A stretch of DNA of 64,000 nt, from the NCBI RefSeq assembly GCF_025215075.1, contig NZ_JAOBTH010000029.1, positions 310,001 through 374,000 of the forward strand, given 5' to 3'. Both the position numbers and the translations under genes were made by a program. The stretch is from Tenacibaculum haliotis. Its GTDB lineage: Bacteria > Bacteroidota > Bacteroidia > Flavobacteriales > Flavobacteriaceae. This document shows, in pieces, positions 41,392 through 50,869 of this stretch. Numbering within the stretch: the first letter of the stretch is position 1; each line of letters starts with the position of its first letter. The notes beneath the pieces are model-generated. The model worked only from the letters and a program-made list of their open reading frames with translations, searched no databases and was not told the DNA's origin.

Positions 41392-42372
41392 TTATGATGG
41401 AATCATCCATTTAAATTCAAATTTAGTATCAGGAACTACAATACGTTCTGTAATTCGATACATTCTGTCTGGTAATTTCATTAAATAATCACGCGCTTTT
41501 TCTGCTTCTGGAGTTAAGTTTGTAATCTTATCAATCTCCCAAGTTTCGTTTAATTTTTTAAGAATATCAACATAATCAAAACCAGTGTATACACCTACTC
41601 TTTGGGCTACCGTAGAGAAATCATCAAACAAACTTCCTTTTGCACCAAAAGACTCTCTTAAATGCATTGCAGGCATTACTATTTTGTGTTTCATCATGTA
41701 TTGAAACGCTAACATCATTTCGCTAGGATCAATTTTAAATATCTGCCTCACAAATTCAGTATATGCTTGGTGATGACGCATTTCATCTCCTGCAATAATT
41801 CTTGACATTTTTGCTAACGCTTTATGTCCTTTTTTCTTTGCAATTTTTGCCACATTTAAATGTGAAACGTATGTTGCTAATTCTTGAAAACTGGTATATA
41901 CAAAGTTTTTATATGGATCGCTTGCTGTACCAATATCAAAACCATCAGTAATTAAATGTTGCGTAGTAATTTCTACTTCACGCATATTTACACGTCCTGA
42001 AAGGTATAAATACTTATTTAAAGTATCACCATGACGGTTTTCTTCTGCTGTCCAAGCACGGATCCATTTTGCCCAACCATTATCTGGGTGCTGTGTAATA
42101 CCGTCTAAATCTAATAACCAAGATTCATACGTTGGTAATGCTTCTTCGGTAATTGTATCGCCCACTAATACCACCCAAAAATCATCATCTAATTCTTTAG
42201 ATAACTCTCTAATTTCTTCCACTTCTGTAATAAAAGTATCTTTTTGTGAGTTTGGCAAAAAATCGGTTGGTTGCCAAATTTTTTCAGCAGGTATTAAAAA
42301 CTTGTCTACGAAACTATCGATATTCTTTTCGAGAGTTTTCATTACTTCCTTTCGGATGTTTTGTAATGACAT
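41392..42372 (-). CDS. Acyl-ACP desaturase (soluble di-iron)
   Basis: A 326-aa stearoyl-ACP desaturase-type protein. The two E/D-E-x-R-H iron motifs are visible as AEENRHGDTLN (about residue 105) and GDEMRHHQAYTE (about 195). A ferritin-like helical bundle is expected. It introduces a cis double bond into acyl-ACP, setting membrane unsaturation, and needs reduced ferredoxin. It lies 23 nt downstream of a plsC-like gene, so desaturation and acyl transfer are probably co-expressed. Confidence 0.92.
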   Translation of the reverse strand: MSLQNIRKEVMKTLEKNIDSFVDKFLIPAEKIWQPTDFLPNSQKDTFITEVEEIRELSKELDDDFWVVLVGDTITEEALPTYESWLLDLDGITQHPDNGWAKWIRAWTAEENRHGDTLNKYLYLSGRVNMREVEITTQHLITDGFDIGTASDPYKNFVYTSFQELATYVSHLNVAKIAKKKGHKALAKMSRIIAGDEMRHHQAYTEFVRQIFKIDPSEMMLAFQYMMKHKIVMPAMHLRESFGAKGSLFDDFSTVAQRVGVYTGFDYVDILKKLNETWEIDKITNLTPEAEKARDYLMKLPDRMYRITERIVVPDTKFEFKWMIPS

Positions 42373-42395
42373 AATATATTATTTAGTGTTGTTTG

Positions 42396-43124
42396 TTAGT
42401 ATATCGCGTCTTTTATTGTTTTTTCAACAGTAAGCGCTAATTCATTAAACGGTAAACTATCTATCTTTATTGGTTGATGGGTCTTAATTTTTATTGGACT
42501 TCCCAATCCTAACGGAAATTTACCATACTTAAAAACTTTCCACGAATTGTTAATTGTTAACGGAACAATATAAGCTTCTGGATTGTATTTAGTTATCATT
42601 TTTAGGCCATTTATTGAGAATGACTTTGGTTTACCTGTTCTACTTCTCGTCCCTTCAGGAAAAATAACGGCAGACCATTTGTTTTTATTTATTTTTTTTG
42701 AAAAACTAGCCAATTCGGTTAACGCTTGTCTTGCATCTTTTCTATCAATTAAAGCTGCGCCTCCATGTCGTAAATTAAACGATATACTTGGTATTCCTTT
42801 TGCTAGTTCTTTTTTAGATACAAATTTCGGAAAGTGTTTTCTAAAGTGCCAAATAATAGGTGGTATATCAAAAGTACTTTGATGGTTCGTTACAAATATT
42901 AAACTAGTGTTTTCCGGTAGCTCTTGTTCATTTTCAACCTGAACACGAACTCCTAAAATTAATAATGATTTGATTAAAAACCAATTCATAATATCCACTA
43001 CATGCTGATGTCCATTCTGGCCAAACATTTTTAGCCCCAACCACTGTAAAGGATGAAAGATTACTAGTAGTGAAAAAAACACCAATGCGAATATTGATGA
43101 TATAATATAACTTAAAAATTTCAT
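42396..43124 (-). CDS. plsC: 1-acyl-sn-glycerol-3-phosphate acyltransferase, second copy
   Basis: A 242-aa protein. The catalytic block is VTNHQSTFDIPPI (N-H-x4-D), and the substrate block is IFPEGTRSRTGKP, the canonical PEGTRS version missing from the copy at 32460. There is one N-terminal TM segment (ISSIFALVFFSLLVIFHP). I chose the ATG at 43124 (MKFLSYI); an upstream start adds eight unlikely residues. It is the more probable housekeeping PlsC. The acyl-ACP desaturase gene follows. Confidence 0.92.
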   Translation of the reverse strand: MKFLSYIISSIFALVFFSLLVIFHPLQWLGLKMFGQNGHQHVVDIMNWFLIKSLLILGVRVQVENEQELPENTSLIFVTNHQSTFDIPPIIWHFRKHFPKFVSKKELAKGIPSISFNLRHGGAALIDRKDARQALTELASFSKKINKNKWSAVIFPEGTRSRTGKPKSFSINGLKMITKYNPEAYIVPLTINNSWKVFKYGKFPLGLGSPIKIKTHQPIKIDSLPFNELALTVEKTIKDAIY

Positions 43125-43158
43125 TATTATATATTTAATAGTCAACAAAAATAAAAAA

Positions 43159-43174
43159 TCCCGCGAAAGCGGGA
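43159..43174 (-). terminator. Terminator of the four-TM protein gene
   Basis: TCCCGC-GAAA-GCGGGA, a stable tetraloop hairpin followed by six T on the minus strand, 14 nt past the stop. Confidence 0.9.
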
Positions 43175-43187
43175 CTATATTTTCTAA

Positions 43188-43598
43188 TTAAAACCAATTA
43201 CTCCAAGGAATTCTTGATAAGATTAGTAGTAATGCGATTCCGTAAAAAATTGTAAACGTTTTAAACTTCGTTTCACTCTTTACCTGTTTCTTGTGTTTCG
43301 ACCATCCTATCGTTATTAATACAATGGCTAAAATCATCATTAATGGATGTTCTAAAGCTAAAAGTCTTACAGGTGCATCTTTCATTTCTCCTAATCCTTT
43401 TTGAAAACCTCCTACGAAATACACTAAGAAACCTAACAATAACTGAATATGAGTTGTTATTAAACTAAATAAACCTAATCGGAATTCTTTATGAGTAAAT
43501 TCTTTTTTCTGTAGTAAACCGATAACCGCATTTAGTACCGTAAAAATCAATACTGCTACGACAAGGTATGCCCAGTAAGAGTGTAATGTTTTTATCAT
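43188..43598 (-). CDS. Four-TM membrane protein (cytochrome b-like)
   Basis: A 136-aa protein with four TM segments: YWAYLVVAVLIFTVLNAVIG, FRLGLFSLITTHIQLLLGFL, ALEHPLMMILAIVLITIG and FTIFYGIALLLILSRIPW. Single His residues lie in the TM helices (HSYWAY, TTHIQ, LEHPLM), which is why such Bacteroidota proteins are often labelled cytochrome B; haem binding is not shown. I chose the ATG at 43598 because the upstream extension is hydrophilic and atypical. A strong terminator follows. Confidence 0.75.
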   Translation of the reverse strand: MIKTLHSYWAYLVVAVLIFTVLNAVIGLLQKKEFTHKEFRLGLFSLITTHIQLLLGFLVYFVGGFQKGLGEMKDAPVRLLALEHPLMMILAIVLITIGWSKHKKQVKSETKFKTFTIFYGIALLLILSRIPWSNWF

Positions 43599-43647
43599 GA
43601 TTTGTTCGTTTTTAACTTGGGTAAATGTACTAATTTTATGCATAAAA

Positions 43648-43671
43648 AAACCACCTCGATTGAGGTGGTTT
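43648..43671 (-). terminator. Terminator of the Oar-like TonB receptor gene
   Basis: AAACCACCTC-AATC-GAGGTGGTTT on the minus strand, followed by seven T. Confidence 0.92.
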
Positions 43672-43700
43672 TAGAAATATTGTATTAAATATTATATAAA

Positions 43701-46700
43701 TTAGTTAAATTTATATCTAACACCTAATTGCATTTGCCATCTAGAAGAATTTAATCCACTATCATCTGATCTATTTAAAGACGTTTCTGCAGATGGGTCG
43801 TAAGAATATGTTGGTGTTGTACCATCAGCTTCAAAGCCTTCAAATTTCACTAACTGAACAGCACTATAGCTTCCTGAATAATATCTCTTACCCCAATTTT
43901 TGTTTAATAAGTTTGTGAAATTAAAAATATCAGCAGTTAATTCAATAGCATGAGAATTTTTCTTTCCACTTAACTTAAATTCATGAGCGAATTTTAAATC
44001 AATAACATGACTCCATTTAGATCTATCTCCATTTCTTTCTGAAAATTTACCTCTTCTACTTCTTAAATAATCATTTCCTTCGATAAAGCTATTTAAAGCT
44101 GTCCATTGCTGAGCTGCTGTGAAAGATCCGTCATCAACTAAATTAATTTGACTAGCATCTGCTGGTACAAAAACTAATGAGTTAGATTGACCTGAATCAT
44201 CAGCTAAATCTCCTCTATCATCATAAACATAACTAAATACATTACCCTGACTAGCATCATAGAATAAACCTAAAGTTGTTTTATTTGACTTATTCCATTT
44301 TAAATCTATAGATGCGTTAGATAGTGCTCTATGCCCTTGAGAAAAATCAGATCTTGACAAACCTAAATCATTTGCTCCATTCCTGTTTTCAACTCTAGAC
44401 CATTGAGAACTATTTTGAGAAGATGTAGGGTCATTAACTACATAAGAATCTCCATAAGAATAAGATGCTTGTGCTCTTACATCAATAAAATCTGAATAAT
44501 AATTTTTACTTAATGTTGTAGCAAAATTCCAAGAATGTCCTTCACTTGTATTTGAAGCTAAATATACGCCCCTATAGTTATTATCAACTCTTACACCTCC
44601 ATAATTTGGTCTACTTCCTGGTTCGGTAGTAGAAAACTGTGGTCCTTCTAAGTTAATATTTTCATATTGAATAGCTCTTATATTCTCATTCCATATAAAA
44701 TCTGCAGAAATATTAAAATTAGCTGGTAATTTTTGATCAACCGCTAAGTTTACTTTAAAAACTTGTGGCAACATAAAGTCTGCCGCAAATAAATCTACAT
44801 TACCTCCTGTAGTTCCTGATCCTGGTAATGGATCTTTAAACTGAGAATTAACATCTGTATTAAAATCTGGAATAAAATCTCCATATCTAGATTGGTTATC
44901 TACAGCTCCTGAAGTTACACCATTATTATTATATGCTCCACCAGGCCAAACTAAAGGCACTCTAGATGTGAAAATACCAAATCCACCTCTAATTTTAGTG
45001 CTTCTATCTCCTTTAACATCCCAAGTAAAACCAACTCTAGGAGAGATATGTAATTTAGAATTAATTCCTTTACCTACTCTAGCTCCTTTTAAATCTTTTC
45101 CTGCCGCTTTCAATAAACCAACAGTTCTTGTGTTAAAATCTTGGTTATTTCTTCCGTTTTCCCAAAAAGGAACATCAAAACGCAAACCTGCAGTTACTTT
45201 AAATTTATCAGAAACAGTTACTTCATCTTGAAAGTAAAGACCTAATTGATACGAATTAAATTTCGCTGAGCCTTCTGATGTGTCTCCATTTCCTCCAATT
45301 AAAGAATAACCTAAACGATATCTTATCGCTTTTTGTTTTGTTAAGAAGTCATTTACGTTTGCAAATTCATAGTAACCATAATTTCTTCCAAAGAAAACAT
45401 TGTTAACAGATGAAAATTCATTGTGAGTACCAATTGTTACTTTGTGAGCTCCTGCAAAAATTTCGAAATTATCTGTAATTGTTAATACATCTGTTTCTAA
45501 TAAGTTTGCTGTAGAATAAGCTTCTGAACCAAAATAGATACTACCTCCACCATCTCTAATTTTCACATTAGGAAAAGGGTTACCGTTAAAACCTCTATCA
45601 TCTGAAACACTCGTATACCCAACAACTAAATTGTTAGAATAGTTATTTCCAAATGTAGAATTTAATTCTAATGTAGATGTATTTGTTATTGACTCAAACA
45701 CTTGGTTTCCATTAGAAAAACTAATCCCTCTTGTAGATGATGAATTAGCGTTATTATTTACACCCTTTACATAAGAATGCTTTAATGATAATTTATTATT
45801 ATCATTAATATTCCAATCTATTTTAGCAATTAATTTATCACTTTTTAAAGATGAAATCGCACTTTCATATCCACCAACATTATAACCGTATTCATTTGTA
45901 ATAAATTGCGATAGATTACTTAAATCTGTTGCACTAGAATTTCCTAAATAATTATCTACAAAAAAAGCTCTTGGAGTTTCATTATCTTGTCTTTCGTAAT
46001 TAACAAAATAAAATAATTTATTTTCTTTAATTGCTCCACCTACTCTAGCTCCATATGTTAAAGCTGTAAATTCTTCTAATTTTTTTCTTTCGTTATTACC
46101 AGCAATATCTACTGGTGTTTTACCTGCAAACTTTTCGTTTCTAAAAAAAGAATAAACAGATGCTTGAGTTTTGTTTGTTCCTGATTTAGTAATCGCATTT
46201 ATTGATCCTCCTGCAAAACCTGATTGTCTTACATCAAAAGGAGCAATATTTATTTGAAATTGATCAATAGCGTCTAATGAAATTGGGCTTACACCTGTTT
46301 GACCTCCATTAGTTCCTGTACTTGACAAACCAAAAACATCATTATTTACAGCTCCGTCTAAATAAATAGCATTGTATCTATTATTCTGCCCTCCTATCGA
46401 GATTGAATTATCTCCACTAATCTGAGCCTGAGGTGTTAACCTTGCAAAATCAGCTACAGATCTAGAAAGTGTTGGTAATGAAGCAATTTGCTTTCTAGAT
46501 ACTTTTGTTTCAGAACCGTCTTTAGTACTAGATGAAGATGTAACTACAACCTCTTCTAAAACATTAGCGTTTTCTTGTAATTTAGCGTTTATTTTTTCAG
46601 AAACCCCTAAATTTAAAAACAATCCTTCTCTTTGAAAGTTTGCATATCCTACAAACGAAATTGTAATTTGATAAGGACCTCCAGTTCTCATATTAGAGAT

Positions 46701-46904
46701 TCTATAAAGTCCATCAAAATTAGTTGAGGCCCCGTATTTTGTACCAGACGGCACATGAACTACCACTATGTTAGCTCCAGGTAATGGTTCGTTAAGATTG
46801 TCAATAACTTTACCCCCGACAGATGAAGTTGTAACCCCTTGTCCTAAAACTGTAGCTGTTACAAAGAACAAAGCTATCAGTAAAACATTTTTAAAATTTT
46901 TCAT
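43701..46904 (-). CDS. Oar-like TonB-dependent outer-membrane protein
   Basis: A 1067-aa protein with a signal peptide (MKNFKNVLLIALFFVTATVL), a CarboxypepD_reg domain (about 28-115, GGKVIDNLNEPLPGANIVVV), a plug with VADFARLTPQAQISGDNSIS and YLDGAVNNDVFGL, and a long barrel ending GVRYKFN. The NNDVFGL and GFAGGSINAITKSGTN segments match the Oar-like (OmpA-related, Myxococcus Oar) subgroup, some of which export or anchor signal and protease proteins. It is a monocistronic unit with its own terminator. The A/T-rich upstream region has a GTTAATATTAAC palindrome near 46960. Confidence 0.9.
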   Translation of the reverse strand: MKNFKNVLLIALFFVTATVLGQGVTTSSVGGKVIDNLNEPLPGANIVVVHVPSGTKYGASTNFDGLYRISNMRTGGPYQITISFVGYANFQREGLFLNLGVSEKINAKLQENANVLEEVVVTSSSSTKDGSETKVSRKQIASLPTLSRSVADFARLTPQAQISGDNSISIGGQNNRYNAIYLDGAVNNDVFGLSSTGTNGGQTGVSPISLDAIDQFQINIAPFDVRQSGFAGGSINAITKSGTNKTQASVYSFFRNEKFAGKTPVDIAGNNERKKLEEFTALTYGARVGGAIKENKLFYFVNYERQDNETPRAFFVDNYLGNSSATDLSNLSQFITNEYGYNVGGYESAISSLKSDKLIAKIDWNINDNNKLSLKHSYVKGVNNNANSSSTRGISFSNGNQVFESITNTSTLELNSTFGNNYSNNLVVGYTSVSDDRGFNGNPFPNVKIRDGGGSIYFGSEAYSTANLLETDVLTITDNFEIFAGAHKVTIGTHNEFSSVNNVFFGRNYGYYEFANVNDFLTKQKAIRYRLGYSLIGGNGDTSEGSAKFNSYQLGLYFQDEVTVSDKFKVTAGLRFDVPFWENGRNNQDFNTRTVGLLKAAGKDLKGARVGKGINSKLHISPRVGFTWDVKGDRSTKIRGGFGIFTSRVPLVWPGGAYNNNGVTSGAVDNQSRYGDFIPDFNTDVNSQFKDPLPGSGTTGGNVDLFAADFMLPQVFKVNLAVDQKLPANFNISADFIWNENIRAIQYENINLEGPQFSTTEPGSRPNYGGVRVDNNYRGVYLASNTSEGHSWNFATTLSKNYYSDFIDVRAQASYSYGDSYVVNDPTSSQNSSQWSRVENRNGANDLGLSRSDFSQGHRALSNASIDLKWNKSNKTTLGLFYDASQGNVFSYVYDDRGDLADDSGQSNSLVFVPADASQINLVDDGSFTAAQQWTALNSFIEGNDYLRSRRGKFSERNGDRSKWSHVIDLKFAHEFKLSGKKNSHAIELTADIFNFTNLLNKNWGKRYYSGSYSAVQLVKFEGFEADGTTPTYSYDPSAETSLNRSDDSGLNSSRWQMQLGVRYKFN

Positions 46905-47035
46905 TGTTTAATTTAATTGTTATTAAATGCAGGGCAAAGGTCTTGTTTTTCCTTTCTGTTAATATTAACTTAATGTTAAATTTCTTAACATTGTTTTAAC
47001 AAAAAAAAAGAAAAAGCCGCATAAAAAAAACACAT

Positions 47036-48607
47036 TTATTGAGTAATTAATATTTTTTTAGCAAGTTCTTTACCTAATTCAACACCAAATTGATCAAAAG
47101 AATAAATATTCCAAATAACACCTTGTGTGAAAATTTTATGCTCATAAGTAGAAATCAACATTCCTAAAGACTTTGGTGTTAGTTTTTTAAAGAGAAGTGA
47201 ATTGCTTGTTCGGTTACCTTTAAAAGTTTTATAAGGTAGTAATTGGTTTATTTGAGCTAATTTATCTTCAGTTTTTAACTCTAAATGTATTTCTTCTTTC
47301 GTTTTACCATAAGCTAAAGCTTCCATTTGAGCGTAATAATTAGCCATTAATTTTTTATGATGTGCCGTTAATCCATGTAAAGACTCTTCAAAACCAATAA
47401 AATCTGTTGGTAATGATTTTGTTCCTTGATGTACTAATTGCATAAAAGCATGTTGCATATCCGTGCCTGCTCCACCCCAAATAATTGTTCCAGTTTGATA
47501 ATTTATTTCTTTACCATTTCTATCAACACCTTTACCATTGCTTTCCATAATCGCCTGCTGTAAGTATGCTGGAAATTTCGTTAAATAGCTACTATATGGT
47601 AGAATTGCTTCAGTTTCACATCCAAAAAAATTATTCGTCCAAACACTTAACAACCCTAATATTACGGGAATATTTTTATCAAAATCAGCTGTTTTAAAAT
47701 GCTCGTCAACTTCTTCGGCTCCGTTTAATAATTCCTTAAAATTATCATACCCAATAGATAAGCTAATAGACAGGCCTACTGCTGACCACAAGGAAAATCT
47801 ACCTCCTACCCAATTCCACATTGGGAAAATATTTTTTTTATCTATTCCGAAATTAATAGCTTCTTCAATATTAGAAGATACAGCTACAAAATGTTTAGCT
47901 ACATCAAAAACAATTGCGGATTTTAAAAACCAGTTTCTAATCGTATTTGCATTCGTTATCGTTTCATCTGTTGTAAATGATTTTGAAACTATTACAAATA
48001 AAGTTGTTTCAGGATTCAACTTACTTAAGATCTCGGACACATGATCTCCATCAATATTAGATACAAAGTGTGAGGTTAATTTATTTTTATAAAAACGTAG
48101 TCCTTCAGCCACCATACTAGGCCCTAAATCTGATCCTCCTACACCGATATTAACAATATCTGTAATTGGTTTACCAGTAAAGCCCTTCCATTTCCCTGAA
48201 ATCACCTTATTACTAAAGCTTTTCATTTTTCTTAAAGCAGCTTGTATTTTAGGCTTTACATCTTTTCCATCAACAAGAATAGGTTCGTTTGAATTACTCC
48301 TCAAAGCAGTATGCAACACCGCTCTATCTTCAGTTACATTAATTTTATCTCCTGAAAAATATTTATCGATAGCATCTTTTAACTTCGTTTCTTCTGCTAA
48401 GGAAATCAGTAAATCAATTGTTTTTTGAGTGATATGGTTTTTCGAATAATCAACTTTTATCCCCTCTAAACAAATAGAAAACCGTTCTTTTCTTTTTTTA
48501 TCTTCCCGAAAAAGCGTTTTTAATTCATACTCCTTTGCTTCACTATAGTGGTCTGTTAATTTTTTCCACGCTTCGGTTTGAATTGGATTTATGTTTTGTA
48601 AAGGCAT
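47036..48607 (-). CDS. pgi: Glucose-6-phosphate isomerase
   Basis: A 523-aa enzyme interconverting glucose-6-P and fructose-6-P. Signatures are VNIGVGGSDLGPSMVAEGLR (phosphate loop), FVIVSKSFTTDETITNANT, MWNWVGGRFSLWSAVGLSIS, and the catalytic Glu in QAIMESNGKGVDRNG. The His/Lys end is GTKSLPTDFIGFEESLHGLT. Complete in length for the bacterial type. It starts 2 nt after the M23 peptidase stop, so it is the last gene of DUF3108-M23-pgi. Confidence 0.96.
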   Translation of the reverse strand: MPLQNINPIQTEAWKKLTDHYSEAKEYELKTLFREDKKRKERFSICLEGIKVDYSKNHITQKTIDLLISLAEETKLKDAIDKYFSGDKINVTEDRAVLHTALRSNSNEPILVDGKDVKPKIQAALRKMKSFSNKVISGKWKGFTGKPITDIVNIGVGGSDLGPSMVAEGLRFYKNKLTSHFVSNIDGDHVSEILSKLNPETTLFVIVSKSFTTDETITNANTIRNWFLKSAIVFDVAKHFVAVSSNIEEAINFGIDKKNIFPMWNWVGGRFSLWSAVGLSISLSIGYDNFKELLNGAEEVDEHFKTADFDKNIPVILGLLSVWTNNFFGCETEAILPYSSYLTKFPAYLQQAIMESNGKGVDRNGKEINYQTGTIIWGGAGTDMQHAFMQLVHQGTKSLPTDFIGFEESLHGLTAHHKKLMANYYAQMEALAYGKTKEEIHLELKTEDKLAQINQLLPYKTFKGNRTSNSLLFKKLTPKSLGMLISTYEHKIFTQGVIWNIYSFDQFGVELGKELAKKILITQ

Positions 48608-48609
48608 AA

Positions 48610-49896
48610 TTAATGTGTAGGTAATAATTCTTTTTCGACTACAGGAATATAAAGAGTGGCCTTTTTAGGTGATTTAATACTATCTAATTGTTTTTTTAAC
48701 GGCTTTATAAATTCAAAATATGCAGGTTTAATTTTTGGGTCTAAAGGTTCTGCTGAAGGAAGTTTCTCTCGAAAAGGATCAACTTGTTTTCCGTTTTTCC
48801 AAAAACGATAACACACATGATTTCCAGAACTGCTACCTGTTGAACCAACCCAACCTATAACATCTCCTTGTTTTACAAAGTCTCCAACCTTTGCTTTCCT
48901 CCTCTTCATGTGAAAATATTTGGTTGTAAAAGTACTATTATGCTTCACCGTTACATAATTTCCATTACCTCTTTTTCTTGTAGATTCGGTAACTGTTCCA
49001 CTAGCAGTTGTCATAATTTCCGTTCCATTTTTCGCAGCAAAATCGGTTCCTCTATGAGCTTTAACTCTATAACCATAATGTGCTATTCTTCTTTTTAAAT
49101 TATATCTTGATGAAATACGGTATTGGAATTTAATTGGTGATTTTAAAAAAGCTCTACGAAGCATATTTCCTTTCTCATCATAAAATTCTGGAATCATTCT
49201 AATAGAATCACCTACAAATTTATAAGCATATAAATCTTCACCTCCATGATTAAAAACAGCTGCTTTTACCTCTCCATAACCAACAAAAGTAGTGTCGTTA
49301 ATAAACTTTTCTTCATAAATTAACTTGAATTTATCTCCTTTTTGAAGGCGGTAAAAATCCAGTGTCCATGCATAAATATCGGCAACAGTATTTGTTAACG
49401 TTGGTTTTAAACCTAAACTATCCATCGTAACAGATAAGCTTGAAAAAATTTCTCCAGCAATTTCTTTTTCTATTACTTTAATTTTTTTCTTAACCCTATA
49501 GGCTTCAATAATAGAATCTTTAAAATTGATAATTGTTGCATCAACTTTATTGTGTTTATAAATAAATACTTGCGCTTTTTGAAGTGAATCTTTTGAAGTA
49601 AGAATTGTATATTTTTTACCTGATCGAACTCGCCTTACATCAAAAGTGTCTTTAATTTTTGTAGCTATTTCATTAATCTTCGGATACATGACGTGGTGCC
49701 TATCTAAAATAACTCCAAAACTTTCTCCGCTTTTAATGGTATCATTTACTACCTTATAATTATCTAAATTAAAACCAAAAACATAAACAGGTTTTGGTTT
49801 TTCAATCTTTACAGGTGTTTTTACGATCTCTTTTTTTTCTTCTTTACATGAATATATAAAACAAAAAACAAGGAGTAAAAGGACTATTTTTTTCAA
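48610..49896 (-). CDS. M23-family metallopeptidase, lipoprotein
   Basis: A 428-aa protein when started at TTG 49896, which places a proper lipobox (LVFCFIYSC) near the N-terminus. The open frame reaches an ATG at 49968, but that lies upstream of the predicted transcription start from a TATTTTTG box (49934-49927). The C-terminal LytM/M23 domain has HRGTDFAAKNGTEI (H-x-x-x-D) and SSGNHVCYRFWKNGKQVDP. The usual H-x-H zinc motif reads H-V-C here, so the last ligand would be Cys or activity is altered. Family members cut peptidoglycan cross-links. It is co-transcribed with pgi. Confidence 0.88.
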   Translation of the reverse strand: MKKIVLLLLVFCFIYSCKEEKKEIVKTPVKIEKPKPVYVFGFNLDNYKVVNDTIKSGESFGVILDRHHVMYPKINEIATKIKDTFDVRRVRSGKKYTILTSKDSLQKAQVFIYKHNKVDATIINFKDSIIEAYRVKKKIKVIEKEIAGEIFSSLSVTMDSLGLKPTLTNTVADIYAWTLDFYRLQKGDKFKLIYEEKFINDTTFVGYGEVKAAVFNHGGEDLYAYKFVGDSIRMIPEFYDEKGNMLRRAFLKSPIKFQYRISSRYNLKRRIAHYGYRVKAHRGTDFAAKNGTEIMTTASGTVTESTRKRGNGNYVTVKHNSTFTTKYFHMKRRKAKVGDFVKQGDVIGWVGSTGSSSGNHVCYRFWKNGKQVDPFREKLPSAEPLDPKIKPAYFEFIKPLKKQLDSIKSPKKATLYIPVVEKELLPTH

Positions 49897-49926
49897 GAAA
49901 AAGTTATTTAAAATTGAGTTTACTGG

Positions 49927-49934
49927 CAAAAATA
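49927..49934 (-). promoter_or_regulatory. -7 box for the M23 peptidase gene
   Basis: TATTTTTG on the minus strand (exact TAnnTTTG), 31 nt before the TTG start at 49896. It argues against the ATG at 49968. Confidence 0.45.
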
Positions 49935-49990
49935 CAAATAAAAACAATGGCTTATTATACTTTAACAATAAGTAAACAACTTATTCTATT

Positions 49991-50767
49991 TTAATTAAAA
50001 ATTATTTCAAAAGGGTTTGCCAATCCTTTATAAGATTCTAACTCCGCACGAAGAGATCCCACAGATAAAGAGGCTTTAATTTTTATAGGTATTTTATTAT
50101 CGTCTGCAGTAATCCAAACAGTTACACTTTCTTTTGCTTTAAAAATTCTTCCTGCCTGTACAAAAGGTCTAAATTTTTGAGTTTTTATTTTACCAAACTT
50201 TGTTTTTAGTGTTTCATAACCTAAAAACCGCAATTTAAACGGATTACTTTCTCCATCAACAAACATATTCATTTTTATTTCTTCTCCTTTTTTCATTTTT
50301 TTTAAGTCGTGTTTTCTTAAAAAATAGAAAGCAGAAATCATATCCTGTACATTTACCGCTTCAACAGTTTTGTTTTTATTTTTTAGAAAGTCTTGAATGT
50401 AGGCAGTGTTTTTCTGTTGATTAAAAGCTATTTGCTTATTTTTTTTATATCCTCCTTCATTAATTTTTCTTTTAAATAAATATGGCTTACCGGTTTCTTT
50501 ATCAAAATATGATTGGTAATCATCATTTACTTTAAAAAACCACTTAATCATTCCTGTAGTCCACCCTTTAGCTTTAGCATGCAATACTTTTTTACCATTT
50601 AATTCTTTCTCTTTTAATGATAAAGTAGCATTACCTGCTTTTAAAAAACCACTGTAACTCATCTTAAATTTTAACCACTCTCCATCTTTAAAAACGGGTG
50701 ATTTCTCTTGACCAAAAGTAATTATGGTAAAAAATAATACGGAAATAAAAAATAGCTGTTTCTTCAT
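49991..50767 (-). CDS. DUF3108 domain protein, secreted
   Basis: A 258-aa protein with a signal peptide (KKQLFFISVLFFTIITFG, then QEKSP). The DUF3108 domain includes FKDGEWLKFKMSYSGFLKAG, WFFKVNDDYQSYFDKETGKP, VNVQDMISAFYFLRKHDL and SVTVWITADDNKIPIKIKA. The domain is a periplasmic beta-structure of unknown function. I chose the ATG at 50767; the frame also opens at a TTG three codons earlier. The M23 peptidase gene follows after 94 nt, suggesting an envelope-related job. Confidence 0.82.
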   Translation of the reverse strand: MKKQLFFISVLFFTIITFGQEKSPVFKDGEWLKFKMSYSGFLKAGNATLSLKEKELNGKKVLHAKAKGWTTGMIKWFFKVNDDYQSYFDKETGKPYLFKRKINEGGYKKNKQIAFNQQKNTAYIQDFLKNKNKTVEAVNVQDMISAFYFLRKHDLKKMKKGEEIKMNMFVDGESNPFKLRFLGYETLKTKFGKIKTQKFRPFVQAGRIFKAKESVTVWITADDNKIPIKIKASLSVGSLRAELESYKGLANPFEIIFN

Positions 50768-50814
50768 AGTATTCAAACTTATGAAAAAAGTAAGACAATT
50801 ATTGTTCCAAACTA

Positions 50815-50852
50815 AAAAAAGCTGTTTGATTTTAAAATCAAACAGCTTTTTT
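50815..50852. terminator. Perfect palindromic terminator after the tryptophan dioxygenase gene
   Basis: A perfect dyad including AAAGCTGTTTGATTTT and its complement, with T-run/A-run flanks. It separates the dioxygenase stop from the DUF3108 gene. Confidence 0.9.
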
Positions 50853-50869
50853 AGTATTATTAATTAAGG

